Below are positions 44,591-55,176 of a stretch of DNA of 64,000 nt, piece after piece. The stretch is taken from positions 104,290 through 168,289 of the forward strand of contig CAJNCY010000005.1 of the NCBI GenBank assembly GCA_905221375.1, in the 5' to 3' direction. Within the stretch, counting starts at the first letter, position 1, and every line of letters starts with the position of its first letter. Both the position numbers and the translations under genes were made by a program. Below the pieces are notes generated by a model, which was given only the letters and a program-made list of their open reading frames with translations, searched no databases and was not told the origin of the DNA. This DNA comes from a bacterium. GTDB taxonomy: Bacteria; Bacillota; Bacilli; Lactobacillales; Streptococcaceae.

Positions 44591-46570
44591 ATGAAAACAA
44601 GAAAAGTATTGGCTCTTGCGGGAGTGACTTTATTAGCAGCGGGTGTTTTAGCTGCTTGTTCTGGGGGCTCAGGCGCTAAAGGTGAGCAGACCTTTGCCTT
44701 TACCTATGAGACCCACCCAGATAATCTCAACTACTTAACAACTGGTAAGGCAGCGACTGCTGACATTACTAGTAATGTGATTGATGGATTGCTTGAAAAT
44801 GATAAATACGGGAACCTTATTCCCTCAATGGCAGAGGACTGGTCGGTTTCTAAGGATGGCTTGACTTATACTTATAAGATTCGTCAGGATGCCAAGTGGT
44901 ACACATCTGAGGGAGAAGAGTATGCTCCTGTTAAGGCTCAGGACTTTGTGACAGGTCTTAAATATGCAACAGATAAGAAAGCAGAAGCCCTTTACTTGGT
45001 ACAGGATTCAATCAAAGGACTAGATGCCTATGCTAAAGGAGAAATTAAAGATTTCTCTCAAGTTGGGATTAAAGCCCTTGACGATCAAACAGTCCAATAC
45101 ACTTTGAACAAACCTGAAAGCTTTTGGAATTCAAAAACAACCATGGGTGTGCTTGCGCCAGTCAATGAAGAGTTTTTGAACTCAAAAGGGGATGATTTTG
45201 CCAAAGCTACGGATCCAAGTAGTATCTTGTACAATGGTCCTTATTTGTTGAAATCTATTGTGACCAAATCTTCTGTTGAATTTGCGAAAAATCCGAACTA
45301 CTGGGATAAGGATAATGTGCATATTGACAAGATCAAATTGTCATTCTGGGATGGTCAAGATACTAGCAAACCAGCAGAAAACTTTAAAGACGGTAGCCTT
45401 ACAGCAGCTCGTCTCTATCCAACAAGTGCAAGTTTTGCAGAACTTGAAAAAGAGCTGAAAGACAATATTGTCTATACTCAACAAGACTCTGTTACGTATC
45501 TAGTTGGTACAAATATTGACCGCCAATCTTATAAATACACATCTAAGACCAGCGAAGAACAAAAGACATCTACTAAAAAAGCTCTCTTAAACAAGGATTT
45601 CCGTCAGGCTATTGCTTTCGGATTTGACCGTACAGCCTATGCCTCTCAGTTGAATGGAGAAACTGGTGCAAGCAAAATCTTGCGTAATCTCTTTGTACCA
45701 CCAACATTTGTTCAAGCAGATGGGAAGAACTTTGGCGATATGGTCAAAGAAAAATTAGTAACCTATGGGGATGAATGGAAGGATGTTAATCTGGCCGATT
45801 CACAAGATGGTCTCTACAATCCAGAAAAAGCCAAGGCAGAATTTGCTAAAGCTAAATCAGCCTTACAAGCAGAAGGAGTCCAATTCCCAATTCACCTAGA
45901 TATGCCTGTTGACCAAACAGCAACTACAAAAGTTCAACGTGTCCAATCTATGAAACAATCCTTGGAAGCGACTTTAGGAACTGATAATGTCATTATTGAT
46001 ATCCAACAATTGCAAAAAGACGAAGTAAATAATATTACATATTTTGCTGAAAATGCTGCTGGCGAAGACTGGGATTTATCAGATAATGTCGGTTGGGGTC
46101 CAGACTTTGCCGATCCATCAACCTACCTTGATATTATCAAACCTTCTGTAGGAGAAAGTACTAAAACATATTTAGGATTTGACTCAGGGAAAGATAATGT
46201 AGCTGCTAAAAAAGTAGGTTTATATGACTACGAGAAATTGGTTACTGAAGCTGGTGATGAGGCTACAGATGTTGCTAAACGATATGATAAATACGCTGCA
46301 GCTCAAGCTTGGTTGACAGATAGTGCTTTGATTATTCCAACTACATCTCGTACAGGGCGTCCAATCTTGTCTAAGATGGTACCATTTACAATACCATTTG
46401 CATTGTCAGGAAACAAAGGGACAAGTGAACCACTCTTGTATAAATACTTGGAACTTCAAGATAAGGCAGTTACTGCAGATGAATATCAAAAAGCTCAGGA
46501 AAAATGGATGAAAGAAAAAGCAGAATCCAATAAAAAAGCGCAAGAAGAACTTGCCAAACATGTGAAATAA
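44591..46570 (+). CDS. aliA: Oligopeptide-binding lipoprotein AliA
   Basis: A 659-residue peptide-binding lipoprotein for the Ami permease. The signal peptide ends in the lipobox VLAACSGG (lipidated Cys near residue 24). SBP_bac_5 segments match its paralogue at 24802 (GLLENDKYGNLIPSMAEDWS, PVKAQDFVTGLKYA, LNKDFRQAIAFGFDRTAYA). I chose ATG 44591 because the longer frame would begin inside the promoter. It marks the right border of the capsule locus. It may signal nutritional state through bound peptides. Confidence 0.94.
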   Translation: MKTRKVLALAGVTLLAAGVLAACSGGSGAKGEQTFAFTYETHPDNLNYLTTGKAATADITSNVIDGLLENDKYGNLIPSMAEDWSVSKDGLTYTYKIRQDAKWYTSEGEEYAPVKAQDFVTGLKYATDKKAEALYLVQDSIKGLDAYAKGEIKDFSQVGIKALDDQTVQYTLNKPESFWNSKTTMGVLAPVNEEFLNSKGDDFAKATDPSSILYNGPYLLKSIVTKSSVEFAKNPNYWDKDNVHIDKIKLSFWDGQDTSKPAENFKDGSLTAARLYPTSASFAELEKELKDNIVYTQQDSVTYLVGTNIDRQSYKYTSKTSEEQKTSTKKALLNKDFRQAIAFGFDRTAYASQLNGETGASKILRNLFVPPTFVQADGKNFGDMVKEKLVTYGDEWKDVNLADSQDGLYNPEKAKAEFAKAKSALQAEGVQFPIHLDMPVDQTATTKVQRVQSMKQSLEATLGTDNVIIDIQQLQKDEVNNITYFAENAAGEDWDLSDNVGWGPDFADPSTYLDIIKPSVGESTKTYLGFDSGKDNVAAKKVGLYDYEKLVTEAGDEATDVAKRYDKYAAAQAWLTDSALIIPTTSRTGRPILSKMVPFTIPFALSGNKGTSEPLLYKYLELQDKAVTADEYQKAQEKWMKEKAESNKKAQEELAKHVK

Positions 46571-46574
46571 AGGT

Positions 46575-46603
46575 AAAGGAGTTGGTTTGTAGCCGACTCC
46601 TTT
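46575..46603 (+). terminator. Intrinsic terminator of aliA
   Basis: Stem AAAGGAGTTGG with CCGACTCCTTT (one bulge), 4 bases after the stop codon. The T-run is short. Confidence 0.7.
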
Positions 46604-46804
46604 ATATTCTTCGAAAATCTCTTCAAACCATGTCAGCTTCCATCTGCAACCTCAAAACACTGTTTTGAGCAACCTGCGGCTAGCTTCCTAGTTTGCTCTT
46701 TGATTTTCATTGAGTATTAGTTCTATCTGATGACTTCAAAGCCGTGCTTAGGGTTGCTTGTGGCTAACTTTCCTAGTTGGCTCCTTGATTTTCGTTGAGT
46801 GTTT
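46604..46804. repeat. BOX element plus extra diverged boxC
   Basis: 46604-46718 reads as boxA (TATTCTTCGAAAATCTCTTC) joined to boxC (AACCTCAAAACACTGTTTTG, then GCGGCTAGCTTCCTAG and TTTGATTTTCATTGAGTAT). A second, diverged boxC-like unit follows at about 46724-46804 (GTGGCTAACTTTCCTAG ... GATTTTCGTTGAGTGTT). The unit lies between the convergent genes aliA and pbp1A. Confidence 0.88.
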
Positions 46805-46822
46805 TAGATATCTTCCTAGAAA

Positions 46823-46855
46823 AACATCCTGAGAATTTTTTACTCTCAGGATGTT
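46823..46855. terminator. Bidirectional terminator before pbp1A end
   Basis: Perfect 12-base arms AACATCCTGAGA (46823-46834) and TCTCAGGATGTT (46844-46855). T7 on the plus side and T5 on the minus side let it end pbp1A. Confidence 0.9.
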
Positions 46856-46858
46856 TTT

Positions 46859-49012
46859 TTACTGTTGTGGTTGTTGAAATTGAGGAGTTTGAGGTGCTTG
46901 TTGTACAGGCTGTCCCTGATTTGGATCAGTTACTGGAGCACTGTTGGGTTGTTGTCCTACTGTGGTGTTTGCTTGTGTAGTTGAACTTTCAGATGTTGTA
47001 GAGGGGGTCTCTACTGACTGTGTTTGTTGTGTAGAAGGTGTAGTCCAAGTATTCTTGGCACCGTTCAAAAAGACAAACTCACCACTTCTGTATACTCCCT
47101 CAGGCATTGACCAATCTCCAGGATGGTCGTTTTGAGAGAGAGAAGTCATCATAGCACGATAGACTTTGGCAGCAACTGTGAGACCATCCCCCATAATTGG
47201 TGTGAGACGGTTTGTGTAACCTGTCCATACAGCCATTGAATATTTACGTGTATAACCTACAAACATTTCATCAGGTGCTACAAACTGACTAGTCTTGATA
47301 TGGTTTTCGATTTCTTCATCTGTATAGTTAGAGGTACCTGTTTTACCAGCTTGAGGAAGCCAAGGCAGGTAGGCACCACGACCGGTTCCGTAAGTCAAGA
47401 CTGTTTTCATCATTTCTGTCATCATGTAAGCAGTCGTTTCTTTCATGGCTCTTGTGCCAGGGTCAGAAAATTCTTTTTCGCTACCATCGCTAAAGACAAC
47501 CTTATTGATGTACATCGGTTTGTGGTAAATACCACCATTTGCGAATGCGGCATAGGCGGTAGCCATTTTTTCACTACTTGCCCCGTACTGTTTACTAGAT
47601 TCGGTAGTATTACTTGAAATAGCATTTGAGTAGTGAATACTTGGATAGTCAATTCCCAAACCATTTAGGAAGTTTTTGGCTCTATCTAAACCAACCTTGT
47701 TTAGTGTTTCAACGGCAGGTACGTTACGAGATTGTTGAAGAGCATATTGCAGAGTAATATTACCAAAATATGCTCGATCCCAGTTGTAGACAGGTGTGCT
47801 TGTTCCCGGATAGTTATAAGGAATATCATTAACCATAGTTGCAGTGGAATCATATACACCGTATTCTATGGCAGGTGCATAATCGGTGATTGGTTTCATT
47901 GTTGAACCCCAGTCACGATTGGTTTCCACAGCTTGGTTGGTACCAAATGAAACGTTACTTGCTTGGTGCCGAGCTCCAAGTTGGGCGATGACTTTACCAT
48001 TGGAAACATCTACGACCGTAGATGCGACTTGCAAATCATCGTCAGGGTAAGAGACATATTGATCGGAGTTGTAAATATCCCACAGATGTTTTTGAGCCTC
48101 TTGGTCTACATTTGTGTAAACATCCATCCCAGTAGTTAGAAGGTTATAGCCAGTTTCTTGTTCTACTTGGTCGATAACCTCTTTGAGATAATTGTCCATA
48201 TATGCTGGGTAGCTATTGACTGATTTCAAACTTTGGAGTCCATCAGTAATAGGGGTATTGATAGCCTTCTCATACTGTTCGGCAGAAATGTAGCCTTGAC
48301 CTTTCATCTCTGAAAGTACCAAGTTACGGCGGTCAAGGGCAGCTTCTGGATGAGAATAGGGATCGTATTGATTCGGAGCCTGTGGCATTCCTGCTAGTAG
48401 GGCAAGTTGAGGTAAAGATAGATCCTTTAGATCTTTACCATAGTAATTTTGGGCTGCTGTCTGCATTCCATAATTACCATTTGACATATAGACCTTATTG
48501 ATGTAGTAGGTAAGAATTTCCTGTTTGGTAGCTTTTTGTTCCAATTGGATAGCTAGCCAAGCCTCTTGTGCTTTTCGGGAGATGTTTTGATCCGAAGTTG
48601 ATGTTGAGAAATAGGTCAACTTAATCAACTGCTGGGTTAGGGTTGATCCCCCCTGTAAAGAATTACTTTGTAAGTTACGTAAGAAGGCTCCCATAATCCG
48701 AATCGTATCAATCCCTCTGTGGTCAAAGAAACGATGATCTTCGATAGACACGATAGCTTTGACTAAATCAGTAGGAATTTCGTTGGCCTGAGCGTTTACT
48801 CGGCGTTCAGAGCCCAGATCGGCAATGAGTTCGTTATTATTGTCATAAATCTTGCTAGAAGTTGTTGCAACTAATTTACTATCTGATAAGGCTGGAGCTT
48901 TACTCACAAAATAGAGGAAAACACCCCCGCCCAATAGAAATAATGCGATAAAGAGAGTTAGGAAAAAGATTCCAATATACTTTAATATTCGCATAAGAAT
49001 GTATTTATTCAT
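46859..49012 (-). CDS. pbp1A: Penicillin-binding protein 1a
   Basis: A 717-residue class A bifunctional enzyme. The N-terminal membrane anchor (about 10-34) is followed by the GT51 glycosyltransferase domain ([43 protein letters not shown]) and the transpeptidase domain with S370TMK, SRN and KTGTS. The C-terminal tail is rich in Thr/Ser/Gln/Pro, typical of streptococcal PBP1a. The known resistance positions are unchanged: T371 after the active serine and the TSQF segment ([11 protein letters not shown]) are wild type. I use ATG 49012 ([14 protein letters not shown]), which overlaps recU by 8 bases. Confidence 0.95.
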   Translation of the reverse strand: MNKYILMRILKYIGIFFLTLFIALFLLGGGVFLYFVSKAPALSDSKLVATTSSKIYDNNNELIADLGSERRVNAQANEIPTDLVKAIVSIEDHRFFDHRGIDTIRIMGAFLRNLQSNSLQGGSTLTQQLIKLTYFSTSTSDQNISRKAQEAWLAIQLEQKATKQEILTYYINKVYMSNGNYGMQTAAQNYYGKDLKDLSLPQLALLAGMPQAPNQYDPYSHPEAALDRRNLVLSEMKGQGYISAEQYEKAINTPITDGLQSLKSVNSYPAYMDNYLKEVIDQVEQETGYNLLTTGMDVYTNVDQEAQKHLWDIYNSDQYVSYPDDDLQVASTVVDVSNGKVIAQLGARHQASNVSFGTNQAVETNRDWGSTMKPITDYAPAIEYGVYDSTATMVNDIPYNYPGTSTPVYNWDRAYFGNITLQYALQQSRNVPAVETLNKVGLDRAKNFLNGLGIDYPSIHYSNAISSNTTESSKQYGASSEKMATAYAAFANGGIYHKPMYINKVVFSDGSEKEFSDPGTRAMKETTAYMMTEMMKTVLTYGTGRGAYLPWLPQAGKTGTSNYTDEEIENHIKTSQFVAPDEMFVGYTRKYSMAVWTGYTNRLTPIMGDGLTVAAKVYRAMMTSLSQNDHPGDWSMPEGVYRSGEFVFLNGAKNTWTTPSTQQTQSVETPSTTSESSTTQANTTVGQQPNSAPVTDPNQGQPVQQAPQTPQFQQPQQ

Positions 49013-49604
49013 CTTGTTTACCACCTAGTAAATGTTCTTTGATAACATCGAGATAGGGAATTTGTGGGAATGCCCCTAGTTTTATCTGGTAACCGTATTC
49101 TCGTATGTATCCAAGTGGCATTGATTTTTGCCCCTTATCTTGATGATAGAAGCGAATCAAATCATGTGCCGGTAATAAGTAGGTTTCTTGCTGAGAAGAA
49201 AAGTGAAGAAGGACAAAGCAGATTCCTTGTTGGGCAAGGACTTGTTCCATATGCTGAATCTGATGTGGATGAAAATTTTTCATCGGAATCGCTTGTTTCT
49301 GCCTAGTTTCCTTAGCCTCAAAGTCGATGTAATATCCCTTATAAACGCCAGAATAGTCTGTCGTTGAAGCTTGTCGAAAATAGGCTTCAACAATCTTGGC
49401 ACGACTTCGTTGTGGATAGTCCACTCGTACGATTTGAATAGGAGTTGGTTTCTTGTGTATAACAGCCAAGCCCTGAGACAAATAGTAGTCGTTGGTAGCA
49501 TTGATCATCTTTTCAAAAGACATTCCTCGATTTGCGAAATTTTTGGGTTGAGAAAGAGATGGTTGTCTTTTTTGTGATGAAATTTTATGAGGATAGTTGA
49601 CCAT
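49005..49604 (-). CDS. recU: Holliday junction resolvase RecU
   Basis: A 199-residue homodimeric endonuclease that cuts four-way DNA junctions during recombination and repair. The family core is [19 protein letters not shown], the metal-binding [20 protein letters not shown] with the catalytic Asp and ExK, and the C-terminal PLGYIREYG. It overlaps pbp1A, the classic recU-pbp1A operon of Firmicutes. The ribosome-binding site AAGGAG precedes the ATG. Confidence 0.95.
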   Translation of the reverse strand: MVNYPHKISSQKRQPSLSQPKNFANRGMSFEKMINATNDYYLSQGLAVIHKKPTPIQIVRVDYPQRSRAKIVEAYFRQASTTDYSGVYKGYYIDFEAKETRQKQAIPMKNFHPHQIQHMEQVLAQQGICFVLLHFSSQQETYLLPAHDLIRFYHQDKGQKSMPLGYIREYGYQIKLGAFPQIPYLDVIKEHLLGGKQDE

Positions 49605-49636
49605 AATTCTCCTTATTGGTACAATAACATCACTCT

Positions 49637-49646
49637 ATTATATCAT
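49637..49646 (-). promoter_or_regulatory. recU promoter (extended -10)
   Basis: TGA-TATAAT on the minus strand (TATAAT at 49637-49642, TG at 49644-49645). The same spacer holds the divergent start region of ypsA. Confidence 0.6.
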
Positions 49647-49670
49647 AAATTTGCACAGGAAGGGTTAAAA

Positions 49671-50198
49671 ATGACTACAGCTTTGGTTTTAGGCTATTCT
49701 GCTTTTGATTTGGGTTTGCTTTCTGACAAGGATCCTCGTCTTAAATTGATTAAAAAAGCGATACATAGGGATTTAGAAGCTATGGCAGAAGATGGGGTGA
49801 CTTGGCTTGTATTTACAGGGACTTTGGGCTTTGAATATTGGGTTTTAGAGGTTGCTCAGGAGATGAAAACCGAATACGGTTTCCAGTTGGCCACCATTTT
49901 TGCTTTTGAAACCCATGGGGAAAATTGGAATGAAGGCAATCAGATGAAACTGAGCCGTTTTAAGCAGGTAGACTTTGTCAAATATGCCTATCCTCGCTAT
50001 GAACACAAGGGGCAGTTAAGAGATTATCAGCAGTTTTTACTGGAAAACACGAACAGTTCCTATCTTTTTTATGATGAAGAAAATGAAACGAAACTAGCTT
50101 ATTTTTACCAAAAGATGAAAAATCAAGAGGACTATTTTATAAAGAGATTAACATTTGATCAGTTAAATGAACTTGCTGAAAATTTTTCCGAAAATTGA
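49671..50198 (+). CDS. ypsA: DUF1273/YpsA family protein
   Basis: A 175-residue protein of the YpsA/UPF0398 family (SLOG-like Rossmann fold). Core motifs are [37 protein letters not shown] and [16 protein letters not shown]. In Bacillus and Staphylococcus YpsA affects cell division and works near GpsB, whose gene is directly downstream here. I chose ATG 49671, preceded by AGGAAGGG, rather than a longer in-frame start that would run through the divergent promoter. Confidence 0.88.
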   Translation: MTTALVLGYSAFDLGLLSDKDPRLKLIKKAIHRDLEAMAEDGVTWLVFTGTLGFEYWVLEVAQEMKTEYGFQLATIFAFETHGENWNEGNQMKLSRFKQVDFVKYAYPRYEHKGQLRDYQQFLLENTNSSYLFYDEENETKLAYFYQKMKNQEDYFIKRLTFDQLNELAENFSEN

Positions 50199-50208
50199 AG
50201 CTTTGACC

Positions 50209-50238
50209 TTGATTTTTGTTTGGCTTTTTTTATATAAT
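50209..50238 (+). promoter_or_regulatory. gpsB promoter
   Basis: TTGATT (50209-50214), an 18-base spacer and TATAAT (50233-50238), 30 bases before the gpsB ATG. Confidence 0.65.
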
Positions 50239-50267
50239 AATACTAGCAAGCAAGAATGGAGAGAGAC

Positions 50268-50597
50268 ATGGCAAGTATTATTTTTTCAGCGAAAGATATT
50301 TTTGAACAAGAGTTTGGGCGTGAAGTCCGTGGGTATAGCAAGGTAGAAGTTGATGAGTTTTTAGACGATGTCATTAAGGATTATGAAACCTATGCTGCCT
50401 TGGTCAAGTCACTTCGTCAGGAAATTGCGGATTTGAAGGAAGAATTAGCTCGTAAACCGAAACCTTCACCAGTTCAAGCAGAGCCTATGGAAGCGGCAAC
50501 TACAAGTTCTATGACGAATTTTGATATTTTGAAACGCTTGAATCGTCTTGAAAAAGAAGTGTTTGGTAAACAAATTTTAGATAACTCAGATTTCTAA
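50268..50597 (+). CDS. gpsB: Cell division regulator GpsB
   Basis: A 109-residue cytosolic DivIVA-like adaptor. The N-terminal membrane-binding and PBP-binding domain ([16 protein letters not shown], then [20 protein letters not shown]) is followed by a coiled coil (about 40-65), a linker and a C-terminal trimerisation helix ([17 protein letters not shown]). It balances septal and peripheral wall synthesis with PBPs, MreC and StkP. I use ATG 50268, with the ribosome-binding site GGAGAGAG. Confidence 0.94.
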   Translation: MASIIFSAKDIFEQEFGREVRGYSKVEVDEFLDDVIKDYETYAALVKSLRQEIADLKEELARKPKPSPVQAEPMEAATTSSMTNFDILKRLNRLEKEVFGKQILDNSDF

Positions 50598-50610
50598 GTA
50601 GTTATTTGAG

Positions 50611-51008
50611 ATGTGCAATTTTTGGATAATCGCGTGAGGAGAGTTGCTTCTCATGAGGAAAGTCCATGCTAGCACAGGCTGTGATGCCTGTAGTGTTTGT
50701 GCTAGGCGAAACCATAAGCCTAGGGACGAGAAATCGTTACGGCAGTTGAAATGGCTAAGTCCTTGGATAGGCCAGAGTAAGCTTGAAAGTGCCACAGTGA
50801 CGGAGTCTTTCTGGAAACGGAGAGAGTGGAACGCGGTAAACCCCTCAAGCTAGCAACCCAAATTTTGGTCGGGGCATGGAGTACGCGGAAACGAACGTAG
50901 TATTCTGACTGCTATCAGCTAGAGCTGTTAGTGGTAGACAGATGATTATCGAAGGAAGTGGTCCTAGTCACTTCTGGAACAAAACATGGCTTATAGAAAA
51001 TTGCATAT
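50611..51008 (+). ncRNA. rnpB: RNase P RNA (class B)
   Basis: About 398 bases. The closing P1 helix pairs ATGTGCAATTTT at the 5' end with AAAATTGCATAT at the 3' end. The conserved elements GAGGAAAGTCC (CR-I), GGTAAACCCC and the GACAGATGATTATCGAAGG (CR-V) region near the 3' end are all visible. It is the catalytic RNA that removes 5' leaders from pre-tRNAs. It lies between gpsB and rlmL as in pneumococcus. Confidence 0.95.
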
Positions 51009-51009
51009 A

Positions 51010-51047
51010 GGTTGGGGCTGAGAAATTTTCTCAACCTCATTTTTTAA
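51010..51047 (+). terminator. Terminator of rnpB
   Basis: GGTTG/CAACC enclosing TGAGAAA/TTTCTCA, followed by TCATTTTTT. Confidence 0.75.
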
Positions 51048-51082
51048 AGTGGACATATAGAAAGGTCTTGCAAGACTGTAAC

Positions 51083-52240
51083 ATGAAAAAAGAATTTAAT
51101 TTAATTGCAACTGTGGCAGCAGGTCTTGAAGCTGTTGTGGGACGAGAAGTGCGAGAGTTGGGCTACGATTGTCAGGTTGAAAATGGACGTGTTCGTTTTC
51201 AAGGAGACATGAGAGCCATTATCGAAACCAACCTCTGGCTTCGAGCAGCAGATCGTATCAAAATTATCGTAGGAACTTTCCCAGCTAAGACTTTTGAAGA
51301 GCTGTTTCAGGGAGTTTTTGCTTTAGATTGGGAAAATTATTTACCACTCGGAGCTCGGTTCCCGATTTCCAAGGCCAAATGTGTTAAATCTAAACTTCAC
51401 AATGAGCCGAGTGTTCAGGCTATTTCTAAGAAAGCTGTTGTCAAGAAATTGCAGAAACACTATGCCCGCCCAGAAGGTGTTCCTCTGATGGAGAATGGCC
51501 CAGAGTTTAAGATTGAGGTCTCTATTCTCAAAGATGTGGCAACTATCATGATTGATACGACCGGGTCTAGCCTCTTTAAACGTGGTTATCGTACGGAAAA
51601 GGGTGGCGCTCCTATCAAGGAAAACATGGCGGCAGCCATTTTACAACTCTCTAACTGGTATTCAGACAAGCCTTTGATTGATCCGACCTGTGGTTCGGGG
51701 ACTTTCTGTATTGAGGCAGTTATGATTGCTAGAAAGATGGCTCCAGGACTTCGTCGCTCTTTTGCTTTTGAAGAATGGAACTGGGTCAGCGATCGCTTGA
51801 TTCAGGAAGTGCGTACAGAAGCGGCTAAAAAAGTAGACCGTGAGCTGGAACTGGATATTATGGGCTGTGATATCGATGCACGTATGGTGGAAATTGCTAA
51901 AGCTAATGCTCAGGCAGCTGGTGTTGCAGGGGATATTACATTTAAGCAGATGCGCGTGCAGGATTTACGTTCTGATAAAATCAATGGCGTGATTATCTCC
52001 AATCCGCCTTATGGAGAACGTTTATCAGATGATGCAGGAGTTACCAAGCTCTATGCTGAGATGGGGCAAGTATTTGCACCGCTGAAAACGTGGAGTAAGT
52101 TTATCCTAACTAGTGATGAAGCCTTTGAGACCAAGTACGGTAGTCAGGCGGATAAGAAACGTAAGTTATACAACGGAACCTTGAAAGTGGATCTGTATCA
52201 ATATTTTGGTCAGCGTGTTAAACGCCAAGAGGTAAAATAG
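51083..52240 (+). CDS. rlmL: THUMP-domain 23S rRNA methyltransferase (RlmL/YpsC)
   Basis: A 385-residue S-adenosylmethionine-dependent RNA methyltransferase. An N-terminal THUMP RNA-binding domain (about 1-155) precedes a Rossmann methyltransferase domain: LIDPTCGSGTFCIEAVMIAR (AdoMet motif), MGCDIDARMVEIAKANAQ and the catalytic NPPYGERLSDD. In E. coli the RlmL N-terminal domain makes m2G2445 in 23S rRNA; this protein lacks the second RlmK domain. I use ATG 51083 (MKKEFNLIATVAAGLEA) rather than the TTG five codons earlier. mapZ begins 12 bases later. Confidence 0.92.
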   Translation: MKKEFNLIATVAAGLEAVVGREVRELGYDCQVENGRVRFQGDMRAIIETNLWLRAADRIKIIVGTFPAKTFEELFQGVFALDWENYLPLGARFPISKAKCVKSKLHNEPSVQAISKKAVVKKLQKHYARPEGVPLMENGPEFKIEVSILKDVATIMIDTTGSSLFKRGYRTEKGGAPIKENMAAAILQLSNWYSDKPLIDPTCGSGTFCIEAVMIARKMAPGLRRSFAFEEWNWVSDRLIQEVRTEAAKKVDRELELDIMGCDIDARMVEIAKANAQAAGVAGDITFKQMRVQDLRSDKINGVIISNPPYGERLSDDAGVTKLYAEMGQVFAPLKTWSKFILTSDEAFETKYGSQADKKRKLYNGTLKVDLYQYFGQRVKRQEVK

Positions 52241-52252
52241 AAAGGGATACTC

Positions 52253-53665
52253 ATGAGTAAGAAAAGACGGAATCGTCATAAAAAAGAAAACCAAGAACCG
52301 CGATTTGATTTTGATGAAGCAAAAGAGTTAACAGTTGGTCAAGCTATTCGTAAAAATGAAGAAGTGGAAGCAGGAGTCTTGCCTGAAGATTCCATTTTGG
52401 ATAAGTATGTCAAGCAACACAAAGATGAAATCGAAGCAGATAAGTTTGCGACTCGTCAATACAAAAAAGAGGAGTTAGTCGAAAAAGAAGAGGTAGCTGT
52501 TACCTCGACTCTTGATGATTTGCTTCAAGAGATTCGTGAGGAGACAGAAGTTGAGTCCTCAGTACAAGAAGATGACTTGAATCAGTTCGATGATTTAGAA
52601 TTCATACGCGATTCAGAAGTTCCCCCTGTCGAAGAATTTGAGACTGAAGAAGTACAATTGTTTGAAGGAGAAGAGGTTCCAATGCTTTCTCGAGTTACGG
52701 ATAGTGAAGATGGAGAAAGTAAGAAGAAATGGGTGATTTATGGGATTCTAGTAACCTTAGCGGTTCTTATCCTTGGGACTGCTTATTATGTTTACCGTCA
52801 AGTGAATCGCTCAACACAGGAAATCCAAACTTCTCAATCATCGTCTAGTGAGCAGAATATTCAGCCGATTTTAGAAGATTTTAATAGCCAATACGATGCC
52901 TTCTACACCGATAGCAATAAAACGGCTTTGAAAAATAGTCAGTTTGATAAACTGAGTCAACTGAAGACCTTGCTTGATAAGCTGGAAGGCAGTCGTGAAC
53001 ATACCCTTGCCAAATCGAAATATGATAGTCTAGCAACGCAAATCAAGGCCATTCAAGATGTTAATGCACAATTTGAAAAGCCAGCTATTGTTGATGGTGT
53101 TTTGGATACCAATGCCAAAGTCAAATCGGATGCTAAATTTACGGATGTTAAAACTGGCAATACTGAGATTGATAAAGTGCTAGATAAGGCTATCAGCCTT
53201 GGTAAGAGTCAGCAAACAAGCGCTTCTAGCTCAAGTTCAAGTCAAACTAGCAGTTCTAGTCAAGCAAGTTCAAATGCTTCTAGTGAGACAAAACCAAGTA
53301 GTTCAAATACGGCATCAAATGAGACTAGAAGTAGTCGCAGTGAAGTCAATATGGGTCTCTCGAGTGCAGGGGTTGCTGTTCAAAGAAGTGCTAGTCGTGT
53401 TGCCTATAATCAGTCTGCTATTGATGATAGTAATAATTCTGCCTGGGATTTTGCGGATGGTGTCTTGGAACAAATTTTAGCGACTTCACGTTCGCGTGGC
53501 TATATCACTGGTAACCAATACATCCTTGAACGTGTCAATATCGTTAATGGCAATGGTTATTACAACCTCTACAAGCCAGATGGAACTTATCTCTTTACCC
53601 TTAACTGTAAGACAGGATATTTTGTTGGAAATGGTTCTGGACATGCGGATGCCTTGGACTTCTAA
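52253..53665 (+). CDS. mapZ: Midcell-anchored protein Z (MapZ/LocZ)
   Basis: A 470-residue single-pass membrane protein that marks the division site and positions FtsZ. A long acidic cytoplasmic part (1-158) contains the FtsZ-binding N-terminus and the Thr-rich [14 protein letters not shown] region where StkP phosphorylates it. The membrane segment is [20 protein letters not shown] (about 161-180). The external part has a helical domain, a Ser/Thr/Asn-rich linker (about 320-365) and a C-terminal peptidoglycan-binding domain ([20 protein letters not shown] ... [14 protein letters not shown]). Length fits the family. Confidence 0.93.
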   Translation: MSKKRRNRHKKENQEPRFDFDEAKELTVGQAIRKNEEVEAGVLPEDSILDKYVKQHKDEIEADKFATRQYKKEELVEKEEVAVTSTLDDLLQEIREETEVESSVQEDDLNQFDDLEFIRDSEVPPVEEFETEEVQLFEGEEVPMLSRVTDSEDGESKKKWVIYGILVTLAVLILGTAYYVYRQVNRSTQEIQTSQSSSSEQNIQPILEDFNSQYDAFYTDSNKTALKNSQFDKLSQLKTLLDKLEGSREHTLAKSKYDSLATQIKAIQDVNAQFEKPAIVDGVLDTNAKVKSDAKFTDVKTGNTEIDKVLDKAISLGKSQQTSASSSSSSQTSSSSQASSNASSETKPSSSNTASNETRSSRSEVNMGLSSAGVAVQRSASRVAYNQSAIDDSNNSAWDFADGVLEQILATSRSRGYITGNQYILERVNIVNGNGYYNLYKPDGTYLFTLNCKTGYFVGNGSGHADALDF

Positions 53666-53703
53666 GTAGCCGTTACAAAATTCTTTCTTTTCAAAAGTAA
53701 AAA

Positions 53704-53712
53704 TGATAAAAT
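53704..53712 (+). promoter_or_regulatory. gnd promoter (extended -10)
   Basis: TG-A-TAAAAT, 28 bases before the gnd ATG, with GAGGAG as ribosome-binding site. Confidence 0.6.
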
Positions 53713-53740
53713 AAAACAAATTAAATAAGAGGAGTGTCAA

Positions 53741-55165
53741 ATGACAAAAGCTAACTTTGGTGTCGTAGGTATGGCCGTAATGGGTCGTAACCTTGCCCTT
53801 AATATTGAATCTCGTGGTTACACAGTTGCTATCTACAACCGTAGTAAAGAAAAAACGGAAGATGTAATTGCTTGCCATCCTGAAAAGAACTTTGTACCAA
53901 GCTATGACGTTGAAAGTTTTGTAAACTCAATCGAAAAACCTCGTCGTATTATGCTCATGGTTCAAGCTGGACCTGGTACAGATGCTACTATCCAAGCACT
54001 TCTTCCACACCTTGACAAGGGTGATATCTTGATTGACGGCGGAAACACTTTCTACAAAGATACAATCCGTCGTAATGAAGAATTGGCAAACTCAGGTATC
54101 AACTTTATCGGTACTGGGGTTTCTGGTGGTGAAAAAGGTGCCCTTGAAGGTCCTTCTATCATGCCTGGTGGACAAAAAGAGGCCTACGAATTGGTTGCGG
54201 ATGTTCTTGAAGAAATCTCAGCTAAAGCACCAGAAGATGGCAAACCATGTGTGACTTACATCGGTCCTGATGGAGCTGGTCACTATGTGAAAATGGTTCA
54301 CAACGGTATCGAGTATGGGGATATGCAATTGATCGCAGAAAGCTATGACTTGATGCAACACTTGTTAGGTCTTTCAGCAGAAGATATGGCTGAAATCTTT
54401 ACTGAGTGGAACAAGGGTGAATTGGACAGCTACTTGATTGAAATCACAGCTGATATCTTGAGCCGTAAAGACGATGAAGGCCAAGCCGGACCAATCGTAG
54501 ACTACATCCTTGATGCTGCAGGTAACAAGGGGACTGGTAAATGGACTAGCCAATCATCACTTGACCTTGGTGTGCCATTGTCACTAATTACTGAGTCAGT
54601 ATTTGCACGTTACATCTCTACTTATAAAGAAGAACGTGTACATGCTAGCAAGGTTCTTCCAAAACCAGCTGCCTTCAAATTTGAAGGAGACAAGGCTGAG
54701 TTGATTGAAAAGATTCGTCAAGCCCTTTACTTCTCAAAAATCATTTCATATGCACAAGGTTTTGCTCAATTGCGTGTAGCTTCTAAAGAAAACAACTGGA
54801 ACTTGCCATTTGCAGACATCGCATCTATCTGGCGTGATGGCTGTATCATCCGTTCTCGTTTCTTGCAAAAGATTACAGATGCTTACAACCGTGATGCAGA
54901 TCTTGCCAACCTTCTTTTGGATGAGTACTTCTTGGATGTTACTGCTAAATACCAACAAGCAGTGCGTGACATCGTAGCTCTTGCGGTTCAAGCTGGTGTG
55001 CCAGTGCCAACTTTCTCAGCAGCTATTACTTACTTCGATAGCTACCGTTCAGCTGACCTTCCAGCTAACTTGATCCAAGCGCAACGTGACTACTTTGGTG
55101 CCCACACTTACCAACGTAAAGACAAAGAAGGAACATTCCACTACTCTTGGTATGACGAAAAATAA
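53741..55165 (+). CDS. gnd: 6-phosphogluconate dehydrogenase, decarboxylating
   Basis: A 474-residue NADP-dependent enzyme of the oxidative pentose phosphate pathway (6-phosphogluconate to ribulose 5-phosphate, CO2 and NADPH). The NADP-binding N-terminus is [20 protein letters not shown]. Active-site segments are [40 protein letters not shown] (catalytic Lys) and [20 protein letters not shown]. The gene uses codons typical of high expression. ritR follows 11 bases later. Confidence 0.97.
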   Translation: MTKANFGVVGMAVMGRNLALNIESRGYTVAIYNRSKEKTEDVIACHPEKNFVPSYDVESFVNSIEKPRRIMLMVQAGPGTDATIQALLPHLDKGDILIDGGNTFYKDTIRRNEELANSGINFIGTGVSGGEKGALEGPSIMPGGQKEAYELVADVLEEISAKAPEDGKPCVTYIGPDGAGHYVKMVHNGIEYGDMQLIAESYDLMQHLLGLSAEDMAEIFTEWNKGELDSYLIEITADILSRKDDEGQAGPIVDYILDAAGNKGTGKWTSQSSLDLGVPLSLITESVFARYISTYKEERVHASKVLPKPAAFKFEGDKAELIEKIRQALYFSKIISYAQGFAQLRVASKENNWNLPFADIASIWRDGCIIRSRFLQKITDAYNRDADLANLLLDEYFLDVTAKYQQAVRDIVALAVQAGVPVPTFSAAITYFDSYRSADLPANLIQAQRDYFGAHTYQRKDKEGTFHYSWYDEK

Positions 55166-55176
55166 GTAGGTCTGCC

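Noticed and set aside
46859-49012. Low-affinity PBP1a allele
   Set aside because: The known positions (T371 of STMK and the TSQF segment) are wild type; I see no signature of resistance here.
50611-51008. Short reading frames inside rnpB
   Set aside because: The region is RNase P RNA; the frames have no ribosome-binding sites and no protein-like composition.
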